Part shown: in pieces, positions 18,955 to 27,011 of the stretch
Layout: each line of letters starts with the position of its first letter
Position numbering within the stretch: the stretch's first letter is position 1
NCBI RefSeq assembly: GCF_009687865.1
Contig: NZ_BLAE01000014.1
Coordinates: 81,010 to 145,009 of the forward strand
Reading direction: 5' to 3'
Source: Acrocarpospora macrocephala
Lineage (GTDB): Bacteria > Actinomycetota > Actinomycetes > Streptosporangiales > Streptosporangiaceae
Length of the DNA stretch: 64,000 nucleotides
Program-made: the position numbers and the translations under genes
The notes under the pieces: model-generated
What the model was told of the DNA's origin: nothing
Seen by the model: the letters and a program-made list of their open reading frames with translations, nothing else
The model's database searches: none

Positions 18955-19989
18955 TTAGAGGGCGGTGTCGAAGTTGATGGCGCTGTAGGCGCCGAGTTTC
19001 CAGAGTTGGTGTTCGCTTTCGATCTTGCGGATGGTGCCGGAGCGGCCGCGCATGACGAGCGAGTGGGTGACGGCCGCGCCGCCTCGGTAGCGTACGCCGC
19101 CCATGAGCTCGCCGTCGGTGATGCCGGTCGCGGCGAAGAACACGTCGTCGGAGCTGACCAGGTCATCGGTGAGCAGGACCTGGTCGAGGTCGAGCCCGGC
19201 GTCCAGGGCGCGGCGGCGCTCGGCGTCGTCCTGGGGCCAGAGCTTGCCCTGGATGACCCCGCCCAGGCACTTCATCGCACACGCCGCGACCGTGCCCTCG
19301 GGGGTGCCGCCGATGCCGAGCAGCAGGTCCACGCCGGTGCCCGCGCGGGCCGCCATGATCGCCCCGGCCACGTCGCCGTCGGTGATGAACTTGATCCTGG
19401 CCCCGGTCTCCCTGATCTCCTTCACGATCTGGTCGTGCCGGGGTCGATCCAGGATGACCACTGTCACATCCGATGGTTTGCCGCCCTTCGCCCGGGCGAC
19501 CGCGCCGATGTTGTGCGCCACCGGAGCGTTGATGTCCACGGAGTCGGCCGCTTCCGGGCCGGTGACCAGTTTCTCCATGTAGAAGACGGCCGACGAGTCG
19601 TACATCGAGCCGCGCGGGCTGACCGCGATCACCGAGATGGCGTTGTTCATGCCCAGCGCGCACAGCCGGGTGCCGTCGATCGGATCCACGGCCACATCAC
19701 ACTCCGGCCCGGTTCCGACCCCGACCTCCTCCCCGTTGAACAGCATGGGCGCGTTGTCCTTCTCACCCTCGCCGATCACGACGACCCCGCGCATCGACAC
19801 CGTGTTGATCAGCTGGCGCATGCTGTTGACCGCCGCGCCATCCGCTCCGATCTTGTCTCCGCGCCCCACCCACCGGGCGCTGGCCATGGCCGCCGCCTCG
19901 GTAACGCGTACGAGTTCCAACGCCAGGTTCCGGTCTGGCACATGCTCCCCAGTCGCCAGCACACCGGGGACAGCCGTCTGATCAGCCAT
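18955..19989 (-). CDS. glpX: Class II fructose-1,6-bisphosphatase
   Basis: A 344-aa GlpX phosphatase removing the C1 phosphate of fructose-1,6-bisphosphate in gluconeogenesis; in many actinobacteria it is the only FBPase. Metal and substrate motifs are [24 protein letters not shown], and [13 protein letters not shown] with [14 protein letters not shown] 19989 has AAGGAG seven bases upstream. DUF4245, its usual partner gene, follows divergently at 21033 after a TetR gene, echoing the Rv1099c-Rv1100 arrangement. Full length, no anomalies. Confidence 0.96.
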   Translation of the reverse strand: MADQTAVPGVLATGEHVPDRNLALELVRVTEAAAMASARWVGRGDKIGADGAAVNSMRQLINTVSMRGVVVIGEGEKDNAPMLFNGEEVGVGTGPECDVAVDPIDGTRLCALGMNNAISVIAVSPRGSMYDSSAVFYMEKLVTGPEAADSVDINAPVAHNIGAVARAKGGKPSDVTVVILDRPRHDQIVKEIRETGARIKFITDGDVAGAIMAARAGTGVDLLLGIGGTPEGTVAACAMKCLGGVIQGKLWPQDDAERRRALDAGLDLDQVLLTDDLVSSDDVFFAATGITDGELMGGVRYRGGAAVTHSLVMRGRSGTIRKIESEHQLWKLGAYSAINFDTAL

Positions 19990-20405
19990 GATCGAACTCC
20001 TTCACATGGTGCTTCCCTACCCAGCAGCGACACAATCGATCGTAATTGCCGCCCTCCAGCCGACCACGACCGGCTTCCCCACACGCCCTCAAGGGTTCAG
20101 CGAGGCGCTCTGGAGGGTGATCAAGGTGGGGGGCTGGACTGAGATCCATCAGCTGAGCCGGGGCGCGCGAATGCCGGTCAAGGCGATCGTCCAGCGCTTC
20201 CACGAAGGCTTCGCGGGGCTTCCGCGAGCTTCCTGAGGTTTCCGCCTTATGGTCCGCTTCGCGGGCTTCTGCTTCAGGGCTTGTGCTTCACGGGCGTCCG
20301 TGGGGCTTTCCGGAGCGATAGTTGGGTCTTCCCAAAGGGCTGTGCGGGCCGTCTAGAGCGAAGGTTCGGTCTCGTGGAGTGACGGTGGAGGATAATCTCG
20401 CCACC
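19990..20405. other. Gap between glpX and the TetR gene, possible remnant ORF
   Basis: This 416-bp gap holds an open frame on the plus strand (19988-20236, 82 codons) whose end reads WRVIKVGGWTEIHQLSRGAR and FHEGFAGLPRAS. Its ATG overlaps the glpX start, there is no ribosome site, and I recognise no family. It may be a remnant or chance frame. The right end carries the TetR promoter hexamer TAATCT at 20393-20398. Nothing else stands out. Confidence 0.3.
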
Positions 20406-21008
20406 ATGAGCAGCGACACGAGCGCCACCGAACGATCGGTCACCGTGCGCACGTCCGAGCGCGGCGCCGCCACCCGCGGCGCGCTCCTCGACGCCGCCAG
20501 GGAGATCTTCATCACCAGCGGCTTCGCCGACGCCGGAGTGACCGACGTGGTGCAGCGAGCCGGAGCCAGTGTCGGCAGCCTCTATCATCACTTCTCCGGC
20601 AAGGCCGACCTCTATCGGGCGCTCTTCGAAGACTTCCAAACCCGGCAGACAAACCGCACCAAACAGGCTGTCCAGCTCGCCCGGCTCTCCGGGGAGTCCG
20701 ACCCCATGCCGCTGTTCCTCGCCGGAGCCCGCGCCTACCTCGACGGCTGCCTGGCCGAACGCGACCTCGCCGCCCTCTTCCTCCGGGGCGACGGCCCTCC
20801 CGGCTTCGAGGTCATCATGCGCGACCGCCTCCGCCAGTGGGCCCGCCGCAACGCCACCCTCTTCGAGAACGAGGACGCCCTCGTCGTCGTCATCACCGGC
20901 GCCCTCGCCGCCGTCGTCCAGGAACTCACCCTCTCCGACGACCTCGAAGCCGCCAGCCGGATGGCCGAAGACGCCCTCCTCATCATCAGCCGAATCCGCC
21001 CCCACTGA
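20406..21008 (+). CDS. TetR-family transcriptional regulator
   Basis: A 200-aa regulator. N-terminal HTH about residues 18-62: TRGALLDAAREIFITSGFADAGVTDVVQRAGASVGSLYHHF split over the usual three helices, with KADLYRALFEDF after it. The C-terminal ligand domain is helical (ALFLRGDGPPGFEVIMRDRLRQW). ATG at 20406 is chosen since homology starts there and TAATCT lies seven bases upstream (leaderless); an upstream in-frame ATG at 20322 is unsupported. The next gene, DUF4245, begins 24 bp later with its own hexamer. The ligand and targets are unknown. Confidence 0.9.
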   Translation: MSSDTSATERSVTVRTSERGAATRGALLDAAREIFITSGFADAGVTDVVQRAGASVGSLYHHFSGKADLYRALFEDFQTRQTNRTKQAVQLARLSGESDPMPLFLAGARAYLDGCLAERDLAALFLRGDGPPGFEVIMRDRLRQWARRNATLFENEDALVVVITGALAAVVQELTLSDDLEAASRMAEDALLIISRIRPH

Positions 21009-21032
21009 CCCCGCCCGGTAGTCTCCATTGGC

Positions 21033-21569
21033 GTGCGCCAATTCACCCAGGGTTTCTACGGCTACGCCTTCGCATTGTTCGTCTGCCTATTGGCAGCAGG
21101 CGCGTTCCTCCTGATCACCCCGCAAAGCCGGACCCAGCACATTCCCCGGGTGGACTTCAGCATCGACACCGCGAACGCGGCCCGTCTCGCGCCCTACCGG
21201 GTCGAAGTCCCCCGCCAGGTCCCCACCGGCTGGACCCCCACCAGTTCCCGCGTGACCCAGGACCAGAACACCCTGACCTGGCGCCTCGGCTTCGCCACCG
21301 CCAACCAGATGCACGCCATGCTCGCCCAGAGCAACGAAACCCCCACCGCCGACTTCGCCGCCCGCATGGCCAACACCGCCACCATCACCGGCACCCAGCA
21401 AATAGGCGGCACCACCTGGGAACAACGCTTCCGCGAAGACAAAAACCAACGCTCCCTAATCAGAATCCTCCCCGACCACACCATCATCATCACCGGCTCC
21501 GCCGACTGGCCCGAACTAACAGCCCTAGCCACCACCCTCACCCCCGCCCCCAAACCCGCAGCCTCCTAA
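21033..21569 (+). CDS. DUF4245 membrane-anchored protein
   Basis: A 178-aa protein: one N-terminal TM helix (GYAFALFVCLLAAGAFLLI) and an extracellular domain with VDFSIDTANAARLAPYRVEVP, VPTGWTPTSSRV and LTWRLGF. This is the pattern of DUF4245 proteins that sit beside glpX across actinobacteria (Rv1100 in M. tuberculosis). Function is unknown. TAGTCT at 21019-21024 lies eight bases before the GTG (leaderless). Codon choice in the last third (many AAC, ACC, CCC runs) is slightly less typical but stays in frame. Confidence 0.87.
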   Translation: MRQFTQGFYGYAFALFVCLLAAGAFLLITPQSRTQHIPRVDFSIDTANAARLAPYRVEVPRQVPTGWTPTSSRVTQDQNTLTWRLGFATANQMHAMLAQSNETPTADFAARMANTATITGTQQIGGTTWEQRFREDKNQRSLIRILPDHTIIITGSADWPELTALATTLTPAPKPAAS

Positions 21570-21589
21570 ACACCCCCAACACCCCCTGT

Positions 21590-21885
21590 AGTGACACCCG
21601 CAGACGTGGAATTCGGGGGGGTGCCGATCGCCTCCCTGAGGTTGTGTTTGCGTCAGTCCGCGTGTTCTTTCCGGTGACGCCGGCAGGCCTGGAATTCGGG
21701 GCGGGTTGCCCGCCGAGGGCGGAGCTTCTGCCGTGGGCCTCCCTGAGGTTGTGTTTGCGTCAGTCCGCGTGTTCCTTCCAGCGACGCCCGCAGGTGTGGG
21801 GAAGTCAGGGCAGGCTGCCCGCCGACGGCGGAGCTTCTGCCGAACGCCTTCCTGAGGTCGTCATTTCCGTCAGAATGCCGCTCCT
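21590..21885 (+). repeat. 107-bp imperfect tandem repeat, about three copies
   Basis: The segment beginning GCCTCCCTGAGGTTGTGTTT starts at 21630 and again at 21737, giving a 107-bp period with 37 identical bases at the head of each unit. A third, more diverged copy starts at 21846. The units contain inverted stretches such as GGTTGCCCGCCGAGGGCGGA. They do not encode a convincing protein. The array directly precedes dispersed repeat copy B. Confidence 0.7.
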
Positions 21886-21957
21886 GCTCTTGGTGCCGGT
21901 GCGGCGAGAGCCAGCGCTAGCGTGAACGGCGCCGGATAACGGCGAGTGACTCGGCGA
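21886..21957 (+). repeat. Dispersed hairpin repeat, copy B
   Basis: Second copy of the intergenic element, with perfect stem CGCCG-GATAA-CGGCG at 21930-21944 and flanks TCTTGGTGCCGG and GGCGAGAGCCAGCG. It shares about 23 identical core bases with copy C on the opposite strand 4.4 kb away. Confidence 0.65.
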
Positions 21958-22135
21958 CCTGGTCATTCTGTTGGGTGCTCTGAGCATGCCTCGCCGATTG
22001 GTCGCGTTAGTGGCGTTGTGCTTCGGCCAGAGTCCGTTATTCGCAGGTGGTCATCAAGCTTCGTGCAAGTAAGGGCCTCTCCAATGAAGCTATGGAGAGC
22101 ATTTCTCCGGCGATCCGGCCACGGAGGAAGAGGAC
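21958..22135. other. Remainder of the gap before the small membrane protein
   Basis: No gene is supported here. The right end supplies the ribosome site (GGAGGAAGAGGAC) of the following small ORF. Together with the repeats at 21590-21957, this makes a 566-bp stretch without a recognisable gene. Confidence 0.5.
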
Positions 22136-22327
22136 ATGACCAACCCGGTCCGCTACATCATCGCCAGCCTCATCGTCGCAGTCATGATCGCGGCCGCCCT
22201 CGCAGGATTCCAGGGCTTCTTGAACCCGCCCGGGATACTCCTTGCGATCGGCCTCGGAATCTCCGGCCTCTACAAACTCTTCGAGTCACGCACGCCGTCC
22301 GACAAGGAGCCCGCCCCCGGCGAGTAA
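22136..22327 (+). CDS. Small two-helix membrane protein
   Basis: A 63-aa protein with two hydrophobic segments, YIIASLIVAVMIAAALAGF and GILLAIGLGISGLYKLF, and a short charged tail (ESRTPSDKEPAPGE). GGAGG lies about eight bases before the ATG. I recognise no family. Coding-like codon use and a good ribosome site support it, but its size keeps confidence moderate. Confidence 0.5.
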   Translation: MTNPVRYIIASLIVAVMIAAALAGFQGFLNPPGILLAIGLGISGLYKLFESRTPSDKEPAPGE

Positions 22328-22490
22328 CTCGGGCCCACCTGCAGATAGTTCCGGTCCAGCGCGGTCTTTGTCGGCCGGATGGTCCCGAGCGCGGGTGCGC
22401 CCGTCTGGCGGGATGGTTAAGACCACCCCACGAATGCCGCTGCCGCTTCGTCGGACGTGCCCGGGGGCACTGCCGGCCTGGGGGTTTGGG

Positions 22491-22730
22491 TTAGAAGGGG
22501 GCTTCGTCGGAGGTGTTGGGGTGAGGGGTTTCTCGTTGGGCCAGGGCGGCGGCTAGTTTGGCTCGGGCGCCCTGGAGCCATTCTTCGCAGACGGCGGCCA
22601 GTTTTTCGCCGCGTTCCCAGAGTTCGATGGACTGCTCCAGGGTGAGGCCGCCGGTTTCGAGGCGGCGGACCACCTCGGTGAGCTCCTCGCGCGCCTGCTC
22701 GTACGACGGGGTCTGCTTGTCCTGGGCCAC
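22491..22730 (-). CDS. xseB: Exodeoxyribonuclease VII small subunit
   Basis: A 79-aa XseB: SYEQAREELTEVVRRLETGG, LTLEQSIELWERGEKLAAVCEEWL, then a short tail. It is a helical hairpin that binds several-fold to the large subunit to form exonuclease VII, which degrades single-stranded DNA from both ends. It follows xseA in the same direction after 9 bp, an operon. Confidence 0.94.
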   Translation of the reverse strand: MAQDKQTPSYEQAREELTEVVRRLETGGLTLEQSIELWERGEKLAAVCEEWLQGARAKLAAALAQRETPHPNTSDEAPF

Positions 22731-22739
22731 GGCACCACC

Positions 22740-23951
22740 CTAGGGGGCGGTCTCGGTGACGGTCACCGAGACGCGGTCGTCGGGCAGGCGGAGGGTGAGA
22801 TCGTTCCCGGGGGAGAGGTCGGCGGCACGGCGGACGACCTCGCCGGAGGGACGCTGCACGATGGCGTAGCCGCGTTCGAGGGTGGCGGCCGGCGACAGGG
22901 CCACCAGGCGGGCCCTGAGATGTTCCAGGCTGTCGGTCGAACGGTCCAGGGAACCGGTGAGGCAGCGGCGGGAGCGGTCACGCAGGGCGTCCACTTGTTC
23001 GGCGCGGCGATCGAGCTCCCGCACCGGATCCGACAGGGACGGCCGTGATCGGACCGACTGGAGCCAGTGCTGCTCGCGATCCAGCCAGCCACCGACCACC
23101 CGGCGCCCACGATCCCTGAGCTGCCGGACGAGCGTCAGCTGCTCTCCCACATCAGGAACGACCTTCTTGGCCGCATCCGTGGGCGTCGACGCCCGCAGAT
23201 CAGCCACCAGATCCAGCAGTGGACTGTCCTGCTCATGACCGATCGCGCTCACCACCGGAGTACGGCACGCCGCGACCGCACGCACCAGCGACTCGTCGGA
23301 GAACGGCAGCAGATCCTCCAGCGAGCCGCCACCCCTGGTCACGATGATGACGTCGACCTCTCGATCGGCGTCCAGCTTCCGCAGCGCCTCGCTCACTTCG
23401 GCGACCGCGAACGACCCCTGAACGGCCACCGCCTCGATCTTGAACTGCACGGCCGGCCAGCGGCGGCGCGCGTTCTCCAGCACATCCCGCTCGGCCGCGG
23501 AATCACGCCCGCAGATCAACCCCACCGTGCCGGGCAGGAACGGCAGCCGCCTTTTGCGATCGGTGTTGAACAACCCTTCCGCGGCGAGCACCTGTCTCAA
23601 CCGCTCCAACCGAGCCAGCAACTCCCCGACCCCCACCGGCCGGATCTCCAACGCGGTGAACGCGAACGACCCCCGATTGACCCAGAAGTCGGCCTTCACA
23701 TGCACAACCACCCGAGCCCCATCGACCGGCCTCGGCAAACTCGCCTCATACACAGTCCGCGCACAAGTCACCCGAGCCGACACATTCGCCACCGGATCCC
23801 GCAAGGTCATGAACACGGTCCCGCCCCGCGCCGTCAACTCGGTGATCTGCCCCTCAACCCAGATCGTGCCCAACCGCCCAATCCACTGCGCCACCATCTG
23901 CAGCACGGACCGAACCGGCAACGGCTCCTCCGGAGACGTCTTCGCGCCCAC
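22740..23951 (-). CDS. xseA: Exodeoxyribonuclease VII large subunit
   Basis: A 403-aa catalytic subunit. An N-terminal OB fold ([38 protein letters not shown]) is followed by the catalytic domain with [42 protein letters not shown], and [21 protein letters not shown] coiled-coil C-terminus then ends in [14 protein letters not shown] 23951 has GGGAGGG four bases ahead. First gene of xseA-xseB. Confidence 0.95.
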   Translation of the reverse strand: MGAKTSPEEPLPVRSVLQMVAQWIGRLGTIWVEGQITELTARGGTVFMTLRDPVANVSARVTCARTVYEASLPRPVDGARVVVHVKADFWVNRGSFAFTALEIRPVGVGELLARLERLRQVLAAEGLFNTDRKRRLPFLPGTVGLICGRDSAAERDVLENARRRWPAVQFKIEAVAVQGSFAVAEVSEALRKLDADREVDVIIVTRGGGSLEDLLPFSDESLVRAVAACRTPVVSAIGHEQDSPLLDLVADLRASTPTDAAKKVVPDVGEQLTLVRQLRDRGRRVVGGWLDREQHWLQSVRSRPSLSDPVRELDRRAEQVDALRDRSRRCLTGSLDRSTDSLEHLRARLVALSPAATLERGYAIVQRPSGEVVRRAADLSPGNDLTLRLPDDRVSVTVTETAP

Positions 23952-24408
23952 TCACCCTCCCTGCCTCTGCTCACGCACCGCATTCAGCTACGCCCGGCAG
24001 CGTAGCCACCCCCACCGACAGAACAGCCCGACGCCCCGGCTCTCCCATCCACCCGCCCCGTCTAGTTCCAGGAACGCCTGGCCCAGCTCGTCATGATCCG
24101 CGGGAGAGAGCCTAGATCACCTACATCAGAAGACACTCTGGGCCTGGCGTTTCATTTCCGCCTCCCGCGTGGCGGGACTCGTGTCCGTACTTGTCGTACG
24201 GGGCGTTCACCCAACGGCGTCCGTTTTCGCCGTGCGGGTGCCCGCCCCGAAACGCCAGTACGCCGACGCCCAGGTCATTCCAGCGTCGGCCGGTTCAAGC
24301 GATCTGGCGGCGATTTCCACGAGGTGGGGCATGGCCGAACCAGGCGACCCGCTTCACCATCGTGCGTTCGGCCCCTTGTCTCGATGACCTGTCCCCGCCG
24401 GGAGCTCG
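23952..24408. other. 457-bp gap without a supported gene
   Basis: Open frames here lack homology and ribosome sites. The only structure I see is a hairpin, CCGTAC-TTGTC-GTACGG (24185-24201), next to a CCCGC/GCGGG inverted repeat just upstream. It lies between the divergently placed 5' end of xseA and the 3' end of the lipid-droplet-type gene, so it might end the latter's transcript. Confidence 0.4.
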
Positions 24409-25200
24409 TCAGATTCCGGATTCGAGCTTTGTCAGGCGGTTGCGGTACATGGTGGTGACTTCGGGGCGAGCGGACGTCGCCTCTTCGTAGGCGATCAACT
24501 GCTGGATTTCGACGGCGGACTTTCCGCGCATGCGGGCGCGGAGGGATGCGATCGTCAAGCCGGCATACCCGGGGATGGGCTCAGGCGGGGCAGCCTTCTT
24601 GGCGGGCGTGACGACGGCGGTGTCCGCCTGAGGCTCGGCAACCGGCTTGGCCTCGGCTTCCGGCTTAGGCGCGGAGTCCAGTTTGGGTTCAGCGCTCGGC
24701 CGGGGTGCGGCTTTCGGCTTGGCCTCGGCCTTGGGCTTGGGTTCGGCCTTCGGCTTGGGTGTGGAATCCAGTTCGGGCTCAATGCTGGGCCGGGGTTCGG
24801 CTGCTGGCTTGGGCTCGGCTTTCGGTTTGGGTGTGGAGTCCAGTTTGGGTTCAGCGGTCGGCTGGGGTTCAGCGTCCGGCTTGGGTGCTGGTTCAGGGGT
24901 GGGTTCGGGTTCTTGGTTGAGATCGGCGGCGGGTGTCGTGGGGCGAGGGGCGAAGATGACGGGCTCGCGGCGGGCCGGTTTCTCGGCTTCTGGAGCGGGG
25001 GATTTGGTGGGTTTCTCGTCGGGGGTGGCCAGGCGTCGGATGGTGGTGCGGACGCGGTCGGTGATGAGGAGGGCGTGGCCCACGCCGCTGAGGGCGGTCT
25101 GGAGGACCGCCATCGGGAGGTCCTTGGCCTTCTCCATGAGCTCACCGCGATGGTCGTACGCGTCACGGAGAGGCTTGGTCAAAGTTCGAAGGAGAGACAT
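24409..25200 (-). CDS. Rv1109c-like (lipid-droplet-associated type) repeat protein
   Basis: A 263-aa protein. The N-terminus (MSLLRTLTKPLRDAYDHRGE, DLPMAVLQTALSGVGHALLI) is amphipathic and could lie on a membrane or lipid surface. The middle 110 residues are Lys/Pro/Glu/Ala repeats of the form AEPKLDSTPKPKAEPKP in three imperfect copies. The C-terminus (IPGYAGLTIASLRARMRGKS, RPEVTTMYRNRLTKLE) matches a motif I recall from actinobacterial proteins annotated as lipid-droplet-associated and encoded beside ispH, as Rv1109c is. ATG 25200 has AGGAG five bases before it. Divergent from ispH. The function is inferred from position and the C-terminal motif only. Confidence 0.72.
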   Translation of the reverse strand: MSLLRTLTKPLRDAYDHRGELMEKAKDLPMAVLQTALSGVGHALLITDRVRTTIRRLATPDEKPTKSPAPEAEKPARREPVIFAPRPTTPAADLNQEPEPTPEPAPKPDAEPQPTAEPKLDSTPKPKAEPKPAAEPRPSIEPELDSTPKPKAEPKPKAEAKPKAAPRPSAEPKLDSAPKPEAEAKPVAEPQADTAVVTPAKKAAPPEPIPGYAGLTIASLRARMRGKSAVEIQQLIAYEEATSARPEVTTMYRNRLTKLESGI

Positions 25201-25280
25201 CGCGGCTCCTGGAAAGTGTCTTATCGGGTCAAGTCGACGTGAGGTCAGGATGCGGCTGACGCTCCACGTAGCATGAGACC

Positions 25281-26255
25281 ATGACCTCACAGACCCCCGC
25301 GAGCATTCCGGACCGTAGACGTGTGCTGGTGGCGAAGCCGCGTGGGTACTGCGCGGGGGTGGATCGTGCTGTCGAGGCGGTGGAAAAGGCCCTCGCGCAG
25401 TACGGAGCGCCAATTTACGTGCGCAAACAGATCGTGCACAACACGCATGTGGTGAGAACCCTGGAAGGGCGTGGCGCGATCTTCGTCGATGAGACCGAGG
25501 AAGTCCCGGAAGGGGCGATCGTGGTCTTTTCCGCGCATGGGGTGGCTCCTGCCGTACATGACGAGGCTGCTCGTCGTCGTCTGAAGACCATTGACGCCAC
25601 CTGTCCGCTGGTCACCAAGGTCCACAACGAGGCCAAGAGGTTCGCCGCCCAGGACTACGACATCCTGCTGATCGGTCACGAAGGCCACGAAGAGGTCGAA
25701 GGCACCGCCGGGGAAGCGCCCGATCACGTGCAACTCGTCGACGGCCTCGACGGCGTCGGCACCGTATCCGTCCGCGACCCGCGGAAGGTCGTCTGGCTCT
25801 CTCAGACCACCCTCTCCGTCGACGAGACGACGGAGACCGTCACTCGCCTCAAAGAGCGCTTCCCCAACCTTATCGACCCGCCCAGCGACGACATCTGCTA
25901 CGCGACGTCCAACCGCCAGACCGCCGTCAAGGAGATAGCCGCCCAGTCTCAACTGGTGCTCGTGGTCGGCTCCGAGAACTCCTCCAACTCCAAGCGCCTG
26001 GTCGAAGTGGCCCTCGACTACGGCGCCAATGCCTCCTACCTGGTCGACGACGCCTCACACATCGACGACACTTGGCTCGACGGCGTCACCACCATCGGCC
26101 TCACCAGCGGCGCCTCAGTCCCCGAAATCCTGGTCGACGGCGTCCTCCGCAAACTCGCCACCCACGGCTTCACCGACGTCGAAGAAGTCGAATCCGTCCA
26201 AGAACGCATGCGCTTCGCCCTCCCCCACGAACTCCGCAAAGACCTCCGCGCCTAG
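25281..26255 (+). CDS. ispH: 4-hydroxy-3-methylbut-2-enyl diphosphate reductase
   Basis: A 324-aa iron-sulfur enzyme for the last step of the MEP isoprenoid pathway, giving IPP and DMAPP. Cluster cysteines are Cys24 ([11 protein letters not shown]), Cys108 ([10 protein letters not shown]) and Cys206 ([11 protein letters not shown]). His53, His86 (FSAHGV) and [12 protein letters not shown] line the substrate pocket. SSNSKRL and [10 protein letters not shown] are also typical. TAGCAT at 25269-25274 lies six bases before the ATG, a leaderless promoter. It shares the short divergent region with the Rv1109c-like gene. Confidence 0.97.
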   Translation: MTSQTPASIPDRRRVLVAKPRGYCAGVDRAVEAVEKALAQYGAPIYVRKQIVHNTHVVRTLEGRGAIFVDETEEVPEGAIVVFSAHGVAPAVHDEAARRRLKTIDATCPLVTKVHNEAKRFAAQDYDILLIGHEGHEEVEGTAGEAPDHVQLVDGLDGVGTVSVRDPRKVVWLSQTTLSVDETTETVTRLKERFPNLIDPPSDDICYATSNRQTAVKEIAAQSQLVLVVGSENSSNSKRLVEVALDYGANASYLVDDASHIDDTWLDGVTTIGLTSGASVPEILVDGVLRKLATHGFTDVEEVESVQERMRFALPHELRKDLRA

Positions 26256-26293
26256 CACCCCACAAGCCCGGGCACACAGCCACAAGTCCCCAG

Positions 26294-26362
26294 CGCCGGG
26301 TTACTCGCCGTTATCCGGCGCCGTTTACGTTCGTGTGGCGCTCTCGCCGTACTGGTGCTGGG
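26294..26362 (-). repeat. Dispersed hairpin repeat, copy C
   Basis: Third copy of the intergenic element, inverted relative to A and B. The core stem lies at 26306-26320 (CGCCG-GATAA-CGGCG read on the minus strand), with flanks AGCACCAGTACGGCGAGAGC matching copy B. It lies between the convergent ispH and DUF6542-like genes. Confidence 0.65.
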
Positions 26363-26363
26363 G

Positions 26364-26831
26364 TCAGTCTTCTTTGGTGGAGCCGTACAGGCGGGGTTCG
26401 AAATAGCCTTCGGGTTCGGCTGCGTACGTGGGGGTGGTTTCGCGGCTTTGGCGGGGTTTGGGGACGCGGTGGGCGTGGGCCAGGCGGAGGGTGCGGATGT
26501 TGGTGGGGAGGCCGCGGTACCAGGCGATGGCGAGGGTGAGGGCGGAGCCGGCGAGGAGCCAGGGGGCGGCGGCGGAGAGGATCGTGAAGAGGCCCAAGGC
26601 CAGGGATTGCAGGAAGCTGGCGGTGCGGAGGGCGCGGACGCTCTCGATGAAGAGGGCGGTCAGGAAGAAGATCAGGGGCGGGGTGACGACCAGGGGGAGC
26701 AGGTCTCGGGCGTTGACCAGGGTGACGGCGGCCGCGCAGCCGAGAATGAAGATGGGGCCGGGGGCGATGAGCTGGCCAAGGAGAGTAATCACGAAAAGCA
26801 GCGTGACGGCGCCGCGCGCGGTCAACTTCAT
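26364..26831 (-). CDS. DUF6542-like four-helix membrane protein (Rv1111c position)
   Basis: A 155-aa membrane protein: LTARGAVTLLFVITLLGQLI, then a second helix ending at NARDLLPLVVTPPLIFFLTA, then two further helices before a polar C-terminal tail (GLPTNIRTLRLAHAHRVPKP). The RDLLPLVVTPPL segment is characteristic of a small actinobacterial family that lies next to ispH, like Rv1111c. Its role is unknown. A purine-rich GAAAGGGGG lies about ten bases before the ATG. Converges on ispH across repeat copy C. Confidence 0.72.
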   Translation of the reverse strand: MKLTARGAVTLLFVITLLGQLIAPGPIFILGCAAAVTLVNARDLLPLVVTPPLIFFLTALFIESVRALRTASFLQSLALGLFTILSAAAPWLLAGSALTLAIAWYRGLPTNIRTLRLAHAHRVPKPRQSRETTPTYAAEPEGYFEPRLYGSTKED

Positions 26832-26891
26832 TGCCGGAAACCCCCTTTCTCCAGCCCCCTAACCTACCGTTCCACAGCTCTGGAAGAGGGC

Positions 26892-27011
26892 CGCTTACCT
26901 GCTCTTCCCGCTCCGTAGCGACAGCGGAAAGGCGCTTACCTGTTCTTCTCGTTGTACAGCGACTATGCGTGCTGGCGGGACGCTTGCCTGTTCTTTGCGT
27001 TACAGCGACAG
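26892..27011 (+). repeat. Three imperfect direct repeats of about 31 bp
   Basis: Units beginning CGCTTACCTG start at 26892 and 26933, and CGCTTGCCTG starts at 26981. Each continues with a TTCTTCTCG-like stretch and ends ACAGCGAC or TAGCGAC. The third unit crosses the stop codon of rmuC. Spacing is 41 and 48 bp. No function is evident. Confidence 0.5.

Noticed and set aside
24093..24458. Open frames in the xseA upstream gap
   Set aside because: No ribosome site, homology or coding-like residue pattern; several frames are open only because of high GC.
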